Positions 61,520 to 64,000 of a stretch of DNA of 64,000 bases are shown in pieces. The translations under genes were made by a program, and so were the position numbers. A model generated the notes under the pieces. The model was not told where the DNA came from and did not search any database. It saw only the letters and a program-made list of their open reading frames with translations. The stretch's first letter is position 1; each line of letters begins with the position of its first letter. The stretch covers positions 124,001 to 188,000 of the forward strand of contig NZ_LBIC01000007.1 of NCBI RefSeq assembly GCF_001005725.1, given 5' to 3'. This stretch comes from Sphingobium chungbukense (GTDB taxonomy: Bacteria > Pseudomonadota > Alphaproteobacteria > Sphingomonadales > Sphingomonadaceae).

Positions 61520-62629
61520 TCAGTAGACGACGACGGAACGGATGCTCTCGCCGGCATGCATCAGGTCGAACCCCTTGTTGATCTCTTCCAGCGTCAGGAC
61601 ATGCGTGATCATCGGGTCGATCTGAATCTTGCCGTTCATGTACCAGTCGACGATCTTAGGCACATCGGTCCGGCCTTTCGCGCCGCCAAAGGCGGTGCCC
61701 CGCCAGTTGCGGCCGGTGACGAGCTGGAACGGGCGGGTGGAAATTTCCTTGCCTGCCTCCGCGACGCCGATGATGATGCTCGTGCCCCAACCGCGATGAC
61801 AGGCTTCCAGAGCCTGGCGCATCACGGTCGTATTGCCGGTGCAGTCGAACGTGTAGTCGGCGCCCCCGTCGGTCAACGCCACCAGATAAGCGACGATGTC
61901 GCCGTCGACATCCTTCGGGTTGACGAAATGGGTCATGCCGAACTTGCGGCCCCATTCCTCCCGGTCGGGATTGATGTCGACGCCGACGATCATGTTCGCG
62001 CCAGCCATCTTCGCGCCCTGGAGCACGTTCAGACCGATGCCGCCCAGGCCGAAGATGATCACATTGTCGCCAGGGGCCACCTTGGCGGTATTGACCACCG
62101 CGCCGACTCCGGTGGTCACACCACAGCCCACATAGCAACTGGTCTGGAACGGCGCATCCTCGCGGATCTTGGCGACGGCGATTTCGGGCAACACGGTGAA
62201 GTTGGAAAAGGTCGAGCATCCCATATAGTGATAGATGCTCTGCCCCTTGTAGCTGAAGCGGCTCGTGCCGTCGGGCATCACGCCCTTGCCTTGGGTCGCG
62301 CGGATGGCGGTGCACAAGTTGGTCTTGCCGCTCAGGCATGACTTACATTGACGGCATTCCGGCGTGTAGAGCGGTATGACATGGTCGCCCGGCTTCACGC
62401 TGGTGACGCCTGCGCCGATTTCCCGCACGATGCCCGCGCCCTCATGGCCGAGGATGGAGGGAAAGATACCCTCGCTGTCCAGCCCGTCGAGCGTGTAGGC
62501 GTCGGTATGGCAGATGCCCGTCGCCATGATCTCCACCAGCACTTCACCCGCCTTGGGACCTTCCAGGTCCAGTTCGACGATCTCCAGCGGTTTCTTCGCT
62601 TCAAAGGCAACAGCGGCGCGGGTCTTCAT
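61520..62629 (-). CDS. adhC: S-(hydroxymethyl)glutathione dehydrogenase (class III ADH)
   Basis: A 369-residue zinc enzyme that oxidises S-hydroxymethylglutathione, the first step of formaldehyde detoxification. The catalytic zinc site is [14 protein letters not shown] with [12 protein letters not shown]; the structural zinc cysteines are in [15 protein letters not shown]; the Rossmann motif is [18 protein letters not shown]. It leads the minus-strand operon adhC-VOC-fghA. The start at 62629 gives [14 protein letters not shown]. Confidence 0.97.
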   Translation of the reverse strand: MKTRAAVAFEAKKPLEIVELDLEGPKAGEVLVEIMATGICHTDAYTLDGLDSEGIFPSILGHEGAGIVREIGAGVTSVKPGDHVIPLYTPECRQCKSCLSGKTNLCTAIRATQGKGVMPDGTSRFSYKGQSIYHYMGCSTFSNFTVLPEIAVAKIREDAPFQTSCYVGCGVTTGVGAVVNTAKVAPGDNVIIFGLGGIGLNVLQGAKMAGANMIVGVDINPDREEWGRKFGMTHFVNPKDVDGDIVAYLVALTDGGADYTFDCTGNTTVMRQALEACHRGWGTSIIIGVAEAGKEISTRPFQLVTGRNWRGTAFGGAKGRTDVPKIVDWYMNGKIQIDPMITHVLTLEEINKGFDLMHAGESIRSVVVY

Positions 62630-62710
62630 GCGATGCTCCATCAATTCTTATGGAGCAGCGTTTAAAGGCCACAATATCGGATGTTAATAAGCCATTTTCG
62701 CAAATCACTA

Positions 62711-62724
62711 TCCCAAATATGGGA
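62711..62724 (-). promoter_or_regulatory. Palindrome upstream of adhC
   Basis: TCCCA-AATA-TGGGA, 82 bases upstream of the adhC start, in an AT-rich promoter region. It resembles a regulator-binding dyad (LysR-like spacing). The regulator is not encoded in the window. Confidence 0.4.
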
Positions 62725-62777
62725 CAATATCTGCCGCACGCAAAACTTCGAAAAAAATGCATGGCGACGACCGCGCC

Positions 62778-62808
62778 AAAAAGGGTCGCCATAGCGATGG
62801 CGACCCTT
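62778..62808 (-). terminator. Rho-independent terminator after the Gln-rich gene
   Basis: A perfect 12-bp stem (AAGGGTCGCCAT and its complement), loop AGCG, with TTTTT on the minus strand, 26 bases after the stop. Confidence 0.9.
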
Positions 62809-62833
62809 CCTCCGTGATCATTCGGCGTCTGGT

Positions 62834-63067
62834 TTAACGCTGCTGCTGACCCTGATCTTCACGCCGTTCCTGCTGGCCACCGCCCTGCTGGCGATTCTGA
62901 TCGTCCTGCTGGTTCTGCTGACCGGGATTGCGTTCATCGCTGTCATAATCGCTCCGGCCGCCCTGCTGGGAACGGTCGTTATCCTGCTGGTTCTGCTGAC
63001 CCGGATTCTGATTCTGCTGACCGCCTTGCTGGCCACCCATCTGGTTGCCTTGATTCTGCTCTGCCAT
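62834..63067 (-). CDS. Gln/Asn/Gly-rich low-complexity protein
   Basis: A 77-residue, extremely hydrophilic protein made almost entirely of Q, N, G, D and R, with repeated NPGQQNQQD units separated by acidic-basic patches (RSDYDSDERN). No hydrophobic core, so it is probably disordered. AGAGGA precedes the ATG at 63067. Its strong terminator supports expression. Role unknown; stress-protective or condensate-forming proteins look like this. Confidence 0.75.
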   Translation of the reverse strand: MAEQNQGNQMGGQQGGQQNQNPGQQNQQDNDRSQQGGRSDYDSDERNPGQQNQQDDQNRQQGGGQQERREDQGQQQR

Positions 63068-63384
63068 TTTCACATCCTCTTATATCGTGCCGATCGGCAC
63101 AGAGGATGAAGCGGCGGAGGGCTCCAAACGTTCCACGAAATCGTGCTGATCGAGATCAACCACCGCTTATCATTGTCCGGCGTTGAAAGAGCATTCTCGC
63201 AAGGGTTGGCTTTGCAAGGGCTTGCCAATGCCAAGGCATATGCCTTGAGGTATATGGCCATGCCTCCGGCCCGCAAATATCATGCGCCATGGGCTTCACG
63301 GCACTCAAGCTGGCGTTGTTGGGCGCGCTCCTCGTCGCATTGCTGATCGCCATTTTGTGATCGGCAAGCCACCGGGCATCCCGC
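63068..63384. other. Intergenic region with a possible membrane micropeptide
   Basis: Besides the promoter of the Gln-rich gene, this region holds a 23-codon plus-strand frame (63289-63360) encoding MGFTALKLALLGALLVALLI then AIL. It is a single hydrophobic helix but lacks a ribosome binding site, so it is only a candidate. Confidence 0.35.
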
Positions 63385-64000
63385 TTATTTCCGGCCATAA
63401 CGTTCGATCGAGATCGCCTGCGCGGTGGACAATATCCGATCGGCCATCGCCGGGGCCGCGAGCGCCGGCCGGTCTTTCAGGGCCGACCGGATTTTCGCCT
63501 GCGCCGTGCCATCGGAAGTCACATAGACGATATAGGCGTCATAGATCTTGCGCCGTTCCGGCGACAGCCCGCTCGACAAGCGCGACAGTTCCGATATCGG
63601 CATCAACGAGGAACTGTAAGCGGCGCGCAGCGTCTGCTTGTCGCGCGGTGAAATGTCGGACGCGAGCGGCGCGAAACAGGGGGAGTTCGTGCCGGCCTTG
63701 AAGACGCGGGCGGGTAGCGCATACATCATGATGGAGGTGCGGTCGAAGCCGGTCGAACCGATCCCCTGCATGTCCCGCGCATCGAAGGTGCGGATCTGCT
63801 CGCGGATCGCATCCAAATCGCTGATGCCGAACTCGTCGGTGTAATATTGCACAAGGGTCGGTTCCTTGATCTCGTCCCAGCATTTGCCGTCCGCATTTTT
63901 GAGTTCATGAAGCAGCCCAAGCGCATGGCCGAACTCGTGGAGGACGAGGAAACGGAATTTCGCCGGATCATCCTTCGCCGCGGCAAGGCCTGAAAGCACC
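63385..64000 (-). CDS. Metzincin-type zinc metalloprotease, N-terminus cut by window edge
   Basis: At least 204 residues, running off the right edge. The zinc motif LHEFGHALGLLHE (HExxHxxGxxH) and the Met-turn SIMMYALP identify a metzincin, most like astacin-related or matrixin-type bacterial peptidases. The C-terminus is a helical extension (RLSSGLSPERRKIYDAYIVY). The GTG near 64000 is probably not the true start; signal peptide and activation residues lie outside the window. Confidence 0.85.
   Translation of the reverse strand, partial: VLSGLAAAKDDPAKFRFLVLHEFGHALGLLHELKNADGKCWDEIKEPTLVQYYTDEFGISDLDAIREQIRTFDARDMQGIGSTGFDRTSIMMYALPARVFKAGTNSPCFAPLASDISPRDKQTLRAAYSSSLMPISELSRLSSGLSPERRKIYDAYIVYVTSDGTAQAKIRSALKDRPALAAPAMADRILSTAQAISIERYGRK

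Overview
The window is about 64 kb of GC-rich chromosomal DNA from an alphaproteobacterium, most likely a Sphingomonadaceae member such as Sphingobium. The evidence is the gene content (TrcR/DUF1013, DUF1192, DUF815 ATPase, DUF6127, a DksA with one zinc-finger cysteine, a PEP-CTERM-like surface protein), an RcGTA-like gene cluster of alphaproteobacterial type, and dispersed palindromes typical of the group. No rRNA, tRNA, CRISPR array or complete insertion sequence was found.

Layout. 0-30 kb is ordinary core genome: a PilZ fragment, dksA, a PEP-CTERM-like protein, a host-attachment-family protein, serS-surE, a K+ channel with an RCK domain, rimO, an M17 aminopeptidase, a marR-nlpC-argC operon, a PQQ-type dehydrogenase, DUF815, a Sua5-type threonylcarbamoyl-AMP synthase, msrA, fadD, trcR, a metallophosphoesterase-glycosyltransferase pair, a quinone oxidoreductase, clpA, a GST, a BAX-inhibitor membrane protein, thpR, sodC and ompA. 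30.1-45.8 kb is a near-complete gene transfer agent (GTA) structural cluster on the minus strand, running right to left: TerS-like, TerL, portal, DUF6127, prohead protease, capsid, g6, a short g7-position protein, g8, g9, g10, g10.1, tape measure, an enlarged g12, g13, g14 (NlpC/P60), g15 hub and a DUF2793 fibre protein. 46-53.7 kb returns to core genes (GST, TonB-like, GNAT, YqaA, lnt, metK, trmB). 53.7-60.1 kb is a decayed accessory segment with gene fragments (TauE lacking its N-terminus, an alpha/beta-hydrolase N-terminus, a ferredoxin C-terminus) around an intact Tat-type PLP aminotransferase, an acyl-CoA ligase and an OmpA-family protein. 60.1-62.6 kb is a glutathione-dependent formaldehyde detoxification operon (adhC, VOC protein, fghA). 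The right edge holds a Gln-rich protein and a metzincin-type protease cut by the window end.

Main observations. (1) The GTA cluster does not look like one simple operon. Five of its genes (terS-like, portal, capsid, g6, tape measure) each have a terminator-like hairpin with a U-tract 14-22 nt upstream of the start codon, and two plus-strand cargo genes interrupt the cluster. This suggests control by attenuation or antitermination, or break-up into several units. (2) Five genes (rimO, M17 aminopeptidase, prohead protease, terL, a GST) carry a single-base -1 frameshift, four of them in a G/C run of 4-5 and one at a CC doublet. Either the consensus sequence has homopolymer errors or several genes, two of them GTA genes, are broken. 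(3) The GTA g12 homologue has about 560 extra N-terminal residues that look like a TIM-barrel domain. (4) Dispersed palindromic repeats have entered coding space: one lies in frame inside lnt, and others supply the stop codons of the prohead protease and g10.1.
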